Assembly: GCF_038004425.1 (NCBI RefSeq)
Contig: NZ_JBBORC010000001.1
Coordinates: 3,015,001-3,079,000 of the forward strand
Direction of reading: 5' to 3'
DNA: 64,000 nucleotides
Source: Solibacillus sp. FSL W7-1464
GTDB taxonomy: Bacteria; Bacillota; Bacilli; Bacillales_A; Planococcaceae
Below the pieces are notes generated by a model. It had not been told where the DNA came from. It ran no database searches and saw only the letters and a program-made list of their open reading frames with translations. Positions 56,079 through 64,000 of the stretch are shown one piece after another. Both the position numbers and the translations under genes were made by a program. Within the stretch, counting starts at the first letter, position 1. Each line of letters begins with the position of its first letter.

Positions 56079-56291
56079 CTACCTTGTATCATAATTTATA
56101 TTCAATTTAAGTTTATTTAAATCTTTATCTATTTTAGAAATTAATATATGTAACTCTTCATTTTCAGAAGGGGTAAAGGTTTCGCCACAGCGTTCCCTTA
56201 AGAGTACTGCTTGATTTATAAGTCTCAAACACGTTTTAATCAACGCCAAGTCCTTTTCGATCGCCTCTTTGCTTATGTCTATTTCGCCCAT
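56079..56291 (-). CDS. Small helical hypothetical protein
   Basis: A 70-residue protein predicted to be two or three long helices (EAIEKDLALIKTCLRLINQA; ENEELHILISKIDKDLNKLK), without a membrane segment. GGAAGGGAG precedes the ATG. Function is unknown; it may be a small binding or regulatory protein. Confidence 0.55.
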   Translation of the reverse strand: MGEIDISKEAIEKDLALIKTCLRLINQAVLLRERCGETFTPSENEELHILISKIDKDLNKLKLNINYDTR

Positions 56292-56439
56292 TTATAACAC
56301 TCCCTTCCATAAATTATATAACAGGAAGTATAAAAATACCCCCCTTTACTCTAAGTACTTAAAGGAGAGTATTGCTTAATAGGCTTTCCAATCGGAATGA
56401 TTGCAGACTACGGTCATGCTGGCATGCCAAACAATTTAC

Positions 56440-57012
56440 TCATTTTAGCGTTTGCCGGAATTTCACAATTTCCACGAGGCGATTGTTCATCATATCCACC
56501 GAGTCCTCAAAGTTATTCAAATACCATTGAATAAGTAACCCGATGATGGCATTTGCATTATATGCATGAAGATATTTATTTAGGCCATCCTTATGTTTTC
56601 TGAAATCCGTCTCTTCCATTAGCTTGCAGATTTCATCAAAAAGCATGTAATAATATTTCATCGACACATCTTCGGATAATACAATTTTGTAAAAATCCTC
56701 ATATTTCTTTACGTGGTCGAATATTTTCACAGAGTTTGGATTCAAGTTGAGTCCGCTGACGGTCAATTCCAGTCCTTCTTTAAAGGGCTCATCATATGAA
56801 ACTTGTAAATCCCGCATAATTTCTTCGAATAATTCCTGGAGCACATCATCGACACTTTGATAATGAAAATAAAATGTCCCCCGGTTAATCGTCGCTTCTT
56901 TACAAAGCTCGGTAATTTTAATTTGAGGCAATGACTTTTCCTTCAATAATAAGAGTAATGCTTTATGTATTGTTTTTTTCGTTTTGATAACACGAAGATC
57001 ATTTTTATTCAT
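56440..57012 (-). CDS. TetR/AcrR-family regulator
   Basis: A 190-residue TetR-type repressor. The N-terminal HTH (10-58) contains KITELCKEATINRGTFYFHY, the family's recognition helix. The C-terminal ligand domain (about 75-190) is helical. It is divergent from an SDR gene, with an inverted repeat (57036-57053) between them, so it probably represses both until an unknown ligand binds. TAAAGGAGG precedes the ATG. Confidence 0.87.
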   Translation of the reverse strand: MNKNDLRVIKTKKTIHKALLLLLKEKSLPQIKITELCKEATINRGTFYFHYQSVDDVLQELFEEIMRDLQVSYDEPFKEGLELTVSGLNLNPNSVKIFDHVKKYEDFYKIVLSEDVSMKYYYMLFDEICKLMEETDFRKHKDGLNKYLHAYNANAIIGLLIQWYLNNFEDSVDMMNNRLVEIVKFRQTLK

Positions 57013-57035
57013 GGCGACCTCCTTTACTGTACAAT

Positions 57036-57122
57036 TCTAACAAAAATGTTGGATATCGTACACATGGAGGTTTTTTGCTGATTGAAAACGCTTTATCCCG
57101 TGTATTATAATTTTATTGTACA
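57036..57122 (+). promoter_or_regulatory. SDR promoter with candidate TetR operator
   Basis: A -35 box TTGAAA (57082-57087) and -10 box TATAAT (57106-57111) are spaced 18 bp. An inverted repeat TCTAACA-AAAA-TGTTGGA (57036-57053, one mismatch) lies upstream, and TGTACA occurs at 57028-57033 and 57117-57122. These fit an SDR promoter controlled by the divergent TetR protein. Confidence 0.6.
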
Positions 57123-57159
57123 GATGTTCGATAATATTATTTCAGGAGGATGAATTCAA

Positions 57160-57918
57160 ATGAAATTAGAAGGTAAAGTCGCAATCGTAACAGGTGCAGC
57201 TTCTGGTATGGGTAAAGCAATCGCTGAACTTTATGCTAAAGAAGGCGCAAAAGTTGTCGTTTCAGATTATAACGTTGAAGGTGCAAAAACAGTGGCGGAC
57301 GCAATCGTAGCAGCAGGCGGACAAGCTATTGCAAATCAGGCAAACGTAGCAGAATTAGCTGACCTGGAGCGCATGTTTGAAGAAACAAAAGCAGCATACG
57401 GTCAATTAGATATTTTAGTAAACAACGCTGGAATCATGGACGGCATGGAGCCAGTCGGTGAAATTTCTGATGAAAAATGGGATCGTCTTTTCTCAGTAAA
57501 TACAATGGGTGTGATGCGTGCAATGCGTATTGCCACAAACATCTTCCTTGAACAAGGTCACGGTGTCATCGTCAATAATATCTCAGCAGGCGGCTTACGT
57601 GGTGCGCGTGCGGGTGCTGCTTATACTGCTTCTAAACACGCAGTAGCCGGTTTAACGAAAAATACAGGTTACATGTACGCAAACTCTGGTATCCGTTGCA
57701 ACGGGATCGCACCAGGCGGCGTAATGACGAATATCCAATCATCGATGACAGGCATTTCTGAGTTCGGTGCTGCACGTCAACAAACAGGGCTTGGCACAAT
57801 GCCTCGCGCTGGTCAACCAGAAGAAATCGCTCAACTTGCATTATTCCTAGGTTCTGATGATTCAAGCTTCATCAACGGACAAGTAATTGCTGCTGATGCT
57901 GGTTGGACTGCATACTAA
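57160..57918 (+). CDS. Short-chain dehydrogenase/reductase under TetR control
   Basis: A 252-residue classical SDR: TGAASGMG cofactor loop (12-19), NNAGIMDG near 91, catalytic Ser in NNISAGG near 141, AAYTASKHA with YxxxK near 155, and the C-terminal NGQVIAADAGWTAY. Asp37 in VVSDYNVEGA predicts NAD. Substrate is unknown; regulation by the divergent TetR gene suggests induction by a small hydrophobic compound. CAGGAGGATG precedes the ATG. Confidence 0.88.
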   Translation: MKLEGKVAIVTGAASGMGKAIAELYAKEGAKVVVSDYNVEGAKTVADAIVAAGGQAIANQANVAELADLERMFEETKAAYGQLDILVNNAGIMDGMEPVGEISDEKWDRLFSVNTMGVMRAMRIATNIFLEQGHGVIVNNISAGGLRGARAGAAYTASKHAVAGLTKNTGYMYANSGIRCNGIAPGGVMTNIQSSMTGISEFGAARQQTGLGTMPRAGQPEEIAQLALFLGSDDSSFINGQVIAADAGWTAY

Positions 57919-57933
57919 TATTCATTTTTAATG

Positions 57934-57974
57934 GAGAGCAAAATCTTGGTTGGTCAAGATTTCGCTCTCTTTTT
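57934..57974 (+). terminator. Terminator of the TetR-linked SDR gene
   Basis: A 15-bp stem with one mismatch (57934-57948 with 57955-57969) is followed by T's, 15 bp past the stop. Confidence 0.9.
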
Positions 57975-58011
57975 ACCGGTTATTGATAAAATAGATAGAA
58001 ACTAAAATAAA

Positions 58012-58051
58012 TGAACCTTCCAGTCAAGTTTGAGATGGAAGGTTCACTTTT
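58012..58051 (-). terminator. Bidirectional terminator behind msrA
   Basis: An 11-bp perfect stem (58012-58022 with 58036-58046, TGAACCTTCCA) is followed by T's on the plus strand and AT-rich sequence on the minus strand; it touches the msrA stop. Confidence 0.82.
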
Positions 58052-58521
58052 TATTTATATTTCGTTAATAACGCTTCTGGAATATGGCAGTAATCATCCG
58101 GACATCTCGTTAACCGGTCCTGGTGCTCTTCCGCACTTCTCACATAGTTTACGAGAGGCAGAACTTCGACTACAATCCGGTCAGCATCTGGTCTTGCTGT
58201 AATGTATGCTCTTGCTTCAATCAAGTGTGCTCCGTTTTCACTGTATACACCTGTTCGGTATTTCTCGCCGACATCTTCGCCTTGTTTGTTCACACTGTAC
58301 GGATCGATAATTTCAAAAAAGTACCCCATCAGTTCCTGCAACGATACAACATTCGGATCAAATTCAGTTTTGACACACTCGGCATACCCATCATAACCGC
58401 CGTCCAAAGTGTTCGTCGTTCCGTTCGCTCTTCCCGCTTCAGTAAATGTCACACCAGGCAATGTTTTAATAAACGCCTGTACACCCCATAAACAGCCCCC
58501 TGCAAAATATACGGTTTCCAT
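58051..58521 (-). CDS. msrA: Peptide-methionine (S)-S-oxide reductase MsrA
   Basis: A 156-residue MsrA, reducing S-methionine sulfoxide in proteins. The catalytic Cys10 stands in AGGCLWGV, a variant of the usual GCFWG with Leu for Phe. The downstream segment is GYDGYAECVKTEFDP where most MsrA have GHAE, and IIDPYSVNKQGEDVGEKYRT keeps the family pattern. ATG 58521 has GGGGAG at 9 nt; GTG 58530 overlaps that site. No msrB is beside it. Confidence 0.85.
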   Translation of the reverse strand: METVYFAGGCLWGVQAFIKTLPGVTFTEAGRANGTTNTLDGGYDGYAECVKTEFDPNVVSLQELMGYFFEIIDPYSVNKQGEDVGEKYRTGVYSENGAHLIEARAYITARPDADRIVVEVLPLVNYVRSAEEHQDRLTRCPDDYCHIPEALLTKYK

Positions 58522-58542
58522 CTCGGTCACTCCCCTACTCTC

Positions 58543-59721
58543 TTACCCGCAACACTTTTTAAACTTTTTTCCGCTTCCGCAAATACACGGATCGTTGCGG
58601 CCGATTTTGCCGCACTGCTCACGTATAATATCTTTCATTAAAAATGACTCGATATCCTTTTCGAATCGCTCTTTCTGTTCAAGTACAGATACTCGCCACG
58701 TCGCTATTGACGGATGTTCCTTTCCCATAGCCTTGTAAAAGCTGTAAAACATTTCATCCATATCAAATGCGAAAGCTACTTCGTTTCGCCCGAGGAAATT
58801 CTCTATTAAAGGAAAGGCTTTAGGAGACAAATGACTCGTCAGTGCATCCAGGAAAAACTCTTTCATATCAATATCCGATGTACGTTTATAAGCATCGGCT
58901 AAAGCTTGTTCAGCGTATTGCGTTTTCGCCTCTTTTAATACTGCACTAGCTGTCATATACATCCCGTTTTTTTCCGATAATAAATACGGAACCATAGCCT
59001 TTGCCATCTCTTCCGACTGCAGACGAATCATTGTTTCCTGCAAGAGTTGGCCCAATTCATCATCTTCTATATGCATCAATTCCACAAAGTAAGGAATCAA
59101 CTCTTCCTCTTGCATAACACCCGCTGCATAGACCGCCATTAATCCATTGATACTGAAAAAGTCTTCTTCTATACTGTCGGCAATTACAAGTCTTGCTTCC
59201 ATCTCATCATATTCGCCTAGACGAATTAGCGCATTGATGATGTGCTTCAGAAAAGCTAAATGCAATGTATTATAATTTCTTTCGACTACATTGCAATACT
59301 CACCATACAATTCCCACAGCGGCTCAAACTCTTCGTCATCCGAAAATTCATACTGCAGCAGTTTCTCGCAAAGCTCAATATACTCTCTACCTAAAAAGGA
59401 CATCAACTCACTCTTAAATTTGACAATAATTCTCGGCTCTACATTCAGTAAAAAGCGCACAACATTCTTTTTATCTTTTAATGGAATTTCCTGGATCCAC
59501 TGTAACAGCAGTTCAATCGATTGCTCGTTTTTCGGACTATTTTCCAAATCCATTAATAATTCCTTCCTTGTAACCTCGTTCATCCGGCAAAAAACAATAA
59601 GATCATTGACCAGCTCAACCGGAACCGCCGGATAATCATGGAGCTGCAATAACCAGGCATGCCGTAAAACTTCATCGTCTGAAAATAAAAATGGTCTTAC
59701 CTTTTCGATAAATATTGTCAT
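58543..59721 (-). CDS. Helical protein with C-terminal SEC-C motif
   Basis: A 392-residue protein composed mainly of helices (HEAT-like) and ending in a SEC-C zinc motif GRNDPCICGSGKKFKKCC, the same metal-binding tail as in SecA. SEC-C tails occur on many unrelated proteins and help binding of metal or partners. The body matches no other known domain. It lies 21 bp upstream of msrA on the same strand and both may form an operon. ATG 59721 follows GAGGG. Confidence 0.78.
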   Translation of the reverse strand: MTIFIEKVRPFLFSDDEVLRHAWLLQLHDYPAVPVELVNDLIVFCRMNEVTRKELLMDLENSPKNEQSIELLLQWIQEIPLKDKKNVVRFLLNVEPRIIVKFKSELMSFLGREYIELCEKLLQYEFSDDEEFEPLWELYGEYCNVVERNYNTLHLAFLKHIINALIRLGEYDEMEARLVIADSIEEDFFSINGLMAVYAAGVMQEEELIPYFVELMHIEDDELGQLLQETMIRLQSEEMAKAMVPYLLSEKNGMYMTASAVLKEAKTQYAEQALADAYKRTSDIDMKEFFLDALTSHLSPKAFPLIENFLGRNEVAFAFDMDEMFYSFYKAMGKEHPSIATWRVSVLEQKERFEKDIESFLMKDIIREQCGKIGRNDPCICGSGKKFKKCCG

Positions 59722-59760
59722 CACATTCCCTCATTTCATTCTGTATATTTTGGGTAATTT

Positions 59761-61392
59761 CTACCGATATTGTCCAGTCAATAACTTATTTCGCAATGCT
59801 TCATCACTTGCATAAATGTACAGCCCTTTAATGCCGCGCTTCATTAAAATATTAATCGAATTCAGGACAATTTTTTCCTTCGCTTCGTTCACATCGGCAA
59901 TGCCTTCCGTGCCTGAATAAGCGCCTTTATCCATATACTTGCTCGGGTCTATGACAATCTCGTCCCGCCCCGCGTCATATTTAACAGATGGTCCGAGCAC
60001 AACGCCGACGTAATTCAGATCAAATCCTTGAATCGTATAGATCGAGCCCGCTTCATGCACCGTTTCCGGCTTTTCCGCCCACGTATATTTCGTACTCGTC
60101 GTATTCCAAGGCATTTTGTATTCGCCGTTGGATTCGTTCACATAATACGTCCCGCCATCTTTTTTATGCAAATAATCAAATGTTGAAACGACCCGGCTGA
60201 GTCCGAATTCACTGTTCCGCATCTTTATTGTGTCATGCATTTCCTTCATCGCATCGAACACTTTGAATTCATAGTTTTCATCATGAGGCAGCGGCAGCAG
60301 CTGCTTGTTTTTGAATGCATTGATCCAATTGATGACCTCATCATTTGCCTGCATCCGGAACTGGTTCGTCAACTGATATTCTTCGGTGTACGCGCTTCGC
60401 TTCTTTAGTTGTTCAAGCGTTGCCGCACCCCAGAGGCTCTTCAGTTTCAGCACCTGATTTTGGTCGTAAATAATGACGACGACTTTTGCCAGCTTTAACA
60501 GCTCTTCCAAGTGATTATTGCCGTGGAAGTTATTATACGTATCGGGTTTTGTAAGTAGTAAATGCGCTTCATCCACAAAAATGATGTCCGCTTTTTTATT
60601 TTCCTTTTGGAGCGTGTTCACTAAAGGTGTCGGCTTCGCAAAGTTTTTTGCCTTTAAATGCTTCACCTGTTTCGCAATCCCTTTATATGTTTTGAACATT
60701 TCTTCGTGATTGACGACCAAGTAATTTTCCGTCTGATAAAGCGGTGACGAAGCTTCTTCCGCCCGTTCCTGAATCGTGTTGAAAATTGAGCTTAGCACAA
60801 CGCTTTTCCCTACGCCCGCTTCCCCTTCAATGACCAGTAAACTGCCGTATTCTTCAGGATTGGCACTTACTTGTTTCTCACAAAATTCGAGTACCTTCTC
60901 TTTCAGTTCAAGCTGCTCGATCGAGAGTTCCTTAAACGGCGACAGTTTAAAAATATCTTTATTTTCGATGACATGCAGTTCATGATCGACCAGCTTTTGC
61001 TCGTACAGCTTCTGCCAGATTTCTTTAAACAACTGCTGATCATAATACGGCTTGTCGTAATAGTTATGCGTAAAATCGCTCGCCGTTTTACTTTTGTTTT
61101 GTAGAGTATATTTTTCATCACCAAGAAAATAATTGATCAGCTTTGTTTCGAGATGAAAGGTTGCAGAACGGTTGAACTTTTCATGCTTGATGAGGTTGAT
61201 CTGACTGACGTTTTTCCGGGCACTTAGATGGGCTTTCATCCGGCTTTTAAAATATACCGTCTCCCCTATGTAAGCTTCTTTATTGCCATTTAACACATAG
61301 ATGACCGGGTAGTTCAGATAGTGTTCATTGTTGTTAATCCGGTTAATGCTTTCTTGCTTGAACGGCCAGGACAGTATTTCGATTGCTGACAA
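59761..61392 (-). CDS. GIY-YIG / DUF2075 helicase-like protein
   Basis: A 543-residue fusion. Residues 28-90 form a GIY-YIG nuclease-like domain (VIYVLNG...AYIGET, Arg51 and Glu82 as expected catalytic residues). From about 160 a DUF2075 P-loop NTPase follows: Walker A GEAGVGKS at 190-197, Walker B IIFVDEAHLLL near 275, TNQFRMQ sensor-like motif and SIYTIQGFDLNYVGVVLG. DUF2075 is related to superfamily 1 helicases and Schlafen-like proteins, some of which act in phage defence. The start is TTG behind AAGGTGG. It stands alone just beside a group II intron. Confidence 0.85.
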   Translation of the reverse strand: MSAIEILSWPFKQESINRINNNEHYLNYPVIYVLNGNKEAYIGETVYFKSRMKAHLSARKNVSQINLIKHEKFNRSATFHLETKLINYFLGDEKYTLQNKSKTASDFTHNYYDKPYYDQQLFKEIWQKLYEQKLVDHELHVIENKDIFKLSPFKELSIEQLELKEKVLEFCEKQVSANPEEYGSLLVIEGEAGVGKSVVLSSIFNTIQERAEEASSPLYQTENYLVVNHEEMFKTYKGIAKQVKHLKAKNFAKPTPLVNTLQKENKKADIIFVDEAHLLLTKPDTYNNFHGNNHLEELLKLAKVVVIIYDQNQVLKLKSLWGAATLEQLKKRSAYTEEYQLTNQFRMQANDEVINWINAFKNKQLLPLPHDENYEFKVFDAMKEMHDTIKMRNSEFGLSRVVSTFDYLHKKDGGTYYVNESNGEYKMPWNTTSTKYTWAEKPETVHEAGSIYTIQGFDLNYVGVVLGPSVKYDAGRDEIVIDPSKYMDKGAYSGTEGIADVNEAKEKIVLNSINILMKRGIKGLYIYASDEALRNKLLTGQYR

Positions 61393-61507
61393 ATTGCCAC
61401 CTTCTTTGTTTTGAATCGTTGCTAATTAATAGTTACATATTAGCATAAATGATACTCATAAATCCCTCGTAAACCGGATCTTTGGATATCACTGGAATTT
61501 AGGCAAA

Positions 61508-63397
61508 ATCGAGTAGGAGGCTAGCCATTAATTGGCTAGCCGACCTCTCACACCACCGTACGTACGGTTCCGTATACGGCGGTTCAACCTTTTGAGTATC
61601 TTTGCTCGTAAAATTGGGACAGGTCTTTCAGTCCCCATTTTACGAGCCTTTTATTTGGAATGGCTTGGTGTAGAACCTCGCTTCGTGATATTCGCCAGTA
61701 CCCTTTTCTTGAATGCGCCGTTTTCATCGCTTCATCATGTTGGATTCCGTATTGGCGTAATTTCACATATTTAGTTCGTGGTAGCTTCCACCGTTTCCAT
61801 ATTAATTGACGTAAGCGATGGTTTAACCATCCCTGTAATTCTTGGATGAAAGTTTTCATGTTGGCAACTCCATAGTAATTAATCCAACCAACCGTTGTTT
61901 GATTGATTCTTTTCACAATCTCACTAAATGTCCCTGTTCGTTTACGACTCGTCAGTATTCTTAGCTTATCTTTTAGTCGTTTCTTGGCGGACTTGATTGG
62001 TCGGTATCCCACTTTCCCGACAGATTTTGTAGATGAAACCCTAAGAATGTAGCTGCTGTTGCGCCACACACTTTACTTTTCTGCTCATTGATTGTGAGAC
62101 CCAGTTCATCTTCGATAAAATTCTTGACACTGGTCATGACGCGTTCACCTGCTCTTGGTGACTTTACATAAATCACAAAATCATCCGCATAGCGAATGAA
62201 TCGGTGTCCTCGTTTTTCTAACTCTCTATCTAGCTTGTTTAAATACACGTTTGCTAGAATTGGAGAGAGTGGACCCCCTTGGGGTGTACCTTCTGTCGTT
62301 TCAATGAGGATGTCCTTGTCCAATATGCCTGAGCGTAAGAATTTCCATATTAGCTTAAGTACTATTTTATCTGTTATGAATTCTTCCAAATAAGCTCGTA
62401 GTCGCTGGTGATGAATCGTATCGAAGTAACTTTTCAAGTCACAGTCCACCACTGTTCGATAACCTTCCTCGTAATATTTCTTAGCGAGGGCAATTGCCTG
62501 GTGTTGGTTTCGACCTTTTCGAAAGCCAAAACTTTTGTCTGAAAAGTGTGGATCAATTATTGGTTGGATGACTTGTAGAATGGCTTGTTGAACAACTCTG
62601 TCCAATACACATGGTATACCTAGATATCGTTTGGAGCCATCCGCTTTTGGGATAGCTACTCGTTTCACTGGTTGAGGTTGGTAGGAACCATCTTTTAATT
62701 TCCTTTTCAATGGTTCCTCATATTTTATTAAATGCGCCTTCAGTCCATCAACCGTGATACCATCGATTCCAGGTGCTCCTCCATTTCCTTTTACTTTCTT
62801 ATATGCATTCCATAGGTTTCTATGGGACGCAATTCTGTCAATTAAATTGATACTTTCTTGTTTCTTCATTTCCATGTTTACATCCCTACACGCTCTTATA
62901 TACTCTTTCGCTTCCAGCTTATCCCTCTATAAGTAGCCATCTATTCGGTCTATACCTTGATGTTTTCTGTGTTTTGGCGGGATGTCTCCACCTCCTTGTT
63001 TCTTTCAAGATTTAAAAGATTGTTCGGCCCTTCATCTTTTGTCGAAGACTACTATGGCTTCTGCTGACTTCTCTTGATTCATCCATTTATCACTAAACAA
63101 ATTGTTAATTGAATAACCCTCAAGAGACCTCCCCGGGTAAGCACAACCGCCTTCCTCTCATGTAACTGCCAGATTTACTGTATGGGATTTGGGCAGTATT
63201 GGACTTCGCTTTGTTTGGCAAGCTCATCCGTCCCAAGTCAGCCTTTTATCTGATTTCTGTTCGTCAGTTCGAGAGTTTGCGTCCGACTTCCTTCAGATTC
63301 CACGTCACCATGGACACCCTTGTCTTTCGCTAACAGTTCCTACTGCCAAGCCTGTAGTGGACTTTCACCACCAGGCTGTTGTGCATGCCGGGCACAC
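61508..63397 (-). mobile_element. Class C group II intron inserted behind a terminator
   Basis: Reading on the minus strand the intron begins GTGTGCCCGGCATG at 63397 and ends CTCCTACTCGAT at 61508, with the conserved domain V/VI region (GAACCGCCGTATACGG, ACGTACGGTGGTGTGAGAGG) just before the 3' end. Its length is 1890 bp. It encodes an LtrA-like reverse transcriptase without HNH domain, as usual for class C. The 5' exon is a perfect terminator hairpin plus T run (63398-63436), the known target of this class. The protein gene is frameshifted, so the copy may depend on help in trans. Confidence 0.93.
61584..62875 (-). pseudogene. ltrA: Group II intron reverse transcriptase/maturase, frameshifted
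   Basis: Two frames (62875-61973 and 62069-61584) together give a maturase of about 430 residues: reverse transcriptase with PKADGSKRYLGIP, TPQGGPLSPILANVYL and the active-site YADD, then the X/GIIM maturase domain (GTFSEIVKRINQTTVGWINYYG). The frame is lost near 62012-62017: one base missing turns GKVGYRPIK into GKWDTDQ. The HNH endonuclease domain is absent, as in class C introns. The splicing and mobility of this copy are doubtful unless the frame is corrected. Confidence 0.88.
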
Positions 63398-63436
63398 CAA
63401 AAAACCGGTCCGTACAATTCTTGTACGAACCGGCTT
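63398..63436 (-). terminator. Terminator of the amino-acid ABC gene, target of the intron
   Basis: A stem of about 15 bp (63403-63417 with 63421-63436) with a 3-nt loop is followed on the minus strand by T's that end exactly at the intron border. It lies 12 bp past the ABC ATPase stop. Confidence 0.9.
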
Positions 63437-63447
63437 CTGTCACCTGT

Positions 63448-64000
63448 CTATAATACTTTACTTAAGAATGATTTTGTTCTTTCTTCCTGTGGTGATTCGA
63501 ACAACGCGATTGGCTCGTTTTCTTCAACGATGTAGCCGCCGTCCATAAAGATAACGCGGTCCGCTACTTCTTTCGCAAAGCCCATTTCATGCGTTACGAC
63601 GATCATCGTCATACCTTCTTTTGCCAAGTCTTTCATAACATCAAGAACATCCCCAACCATTTCAGGGTCAAGTGCACTCGTTGGCTCATCAAATAGCATG
63701 ATTTTCGGCTGCATAGCTAGTGCACGGGCAATCGCCACACGCTGCTGTTGTCCACCTGATAATTCAGAAGGATACGCATTGGCTTTCTCTACTAAACCAA
63801 CTTTTTTCAACAGTTCCATCGCTCGCTCCTTGGCCTGGTCTTTCGTTAAGCCCTTTAATTTTAGCGGAGCATATGTGATATTTTGCAAAACCGTTTTATG
63901 CGGAAATAAATTAAACTGCTGGAAAACCATCCCTACTTCTTGTCTAATTTGATTTAAGTTTGCATTTTTAGCGGAAATCGCATGACCGTTTACAATGACA
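63448..64000 (-). CDS. Polar amino-acid ABC transporter ATPase, GlnQ-like (5' end outside window)
   Basis: The last 184 codons are present; the gene continues beyond position 64000. The Q-loop [12 protein letters not shown], signature [16 protein letters not shown], Walker [13 protein letters not shown] and switch His in VVTHEMGF are visible, so it is a GlnQ/ArtP-type ATPase. It ends at 63448, 12 bp before a terminator into whose T run the group II intron is inserted. Confidence 0.93.
   Translation of the reverse strand, partial: VIVNGHAISAKNANLNQIRQEVGMVFQQFNLFPHKTVLQNITYAPLKLKGLTKDQAKERAMELLKKVGLVEKANAYPSELSGGQQQRVAIARALAMQPKIMLFDEPTSALDPEMVGDVLDVMKDLAKEGMTMIVVTHEMGFAKEVADRVIFMDGGYIVEENEPIALFESPQEERTKSFLSKVL

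Noticed and set aside
61584-62875. Two separate reverse-transcriptase genes
   Set aside because: The frames overlap and together give one maturase; a one-base change near 62012-62017 restores it.

Overview
The window looks like a low-GC Gram-positive chromosome, most likely from the Planococcaceae/Caryophanaceae group (Solibacillus/Lysinibacillus-like). That placement is inferred from strong AAAGGAGG-type ribosome binding sites, GTG/TTG starts, intrinsic terminators and Bacillus-type families (UPF0316/YebE, YndM/DUF2512, DUF3243, LuxS, CYP152 peroxygenase, ThiW under a TPP riboswitch). No rRNA, tRNA, phage or plasmid genes were seen.

Layout. 1-5.5 kb: the start of a RocB-like peptidase gene, a GntR-controlled ABC operon and a membrane-anchored transglutaminase-like protein. 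5.7-9.8 kb: a DUF2339 membrane protein, an XRE regulator and an EndoQ-like PHP nuclease. 9.9-14.7 kb: a hybrid histidine kinase, a CheR-type methyltransferase and a convergent receiver-PP2C phosphatase, matching the RsbK/RsbM/RsbY sigma-B input module of Bacillus cereus. 15-24 kb: UPF0316, an ATP-grasp enzyme, then a LysR-linked catabolic operon (CitMHS transporter, two AtuA-type proteins, both subunits of a CoA transferase), then a diguanylate cyclase. 24-32 kb: a BMP-family lipoprotein paired with a chemoreceptor, a second chemoreceptor, and a BCCT transporter broken by a homopolymer frameshift. 32-45 kb: a thioesterase, a two-component system flanked by two lipoproteins, a CYP152 P450, an AGCS symporter, an exonuclease, a cupin and TPP-regulated thiW. 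45-59 kb: a dCache chemoreceptor, luxS with a polar amino-acid ABC importer, two SDR enzymes (one with a divergent TetR regulator), MsrA and several small proteins. 59.7-64 kb: a SEC-C protein ending near 59.7, a GIY-YIG/DUF2075 helicase-like protein, and a class C group II intron lodged exactly behind the terminator of an amino-acid ABC ATPase gene.

The most unusual signal is a family of eight intergenic arrays of an 8-bp box, TATTAGAA. Each array ends in a core of nine boxes spanning 172-173 bp, with box offsets (0,21,42,63,84,105,124,144,165, within 1 bp) that are the same in all eight copies, including the single copy on the opposite strand. Five arrays carry extra upstream groups of about four boxes that look like duplications of the first part of the core. 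The sequence between boxes varies while the spacing does not. The only function I can offer is inference: a phased DNA- or RNA-binding platform, or a decayed heptad-coding element.
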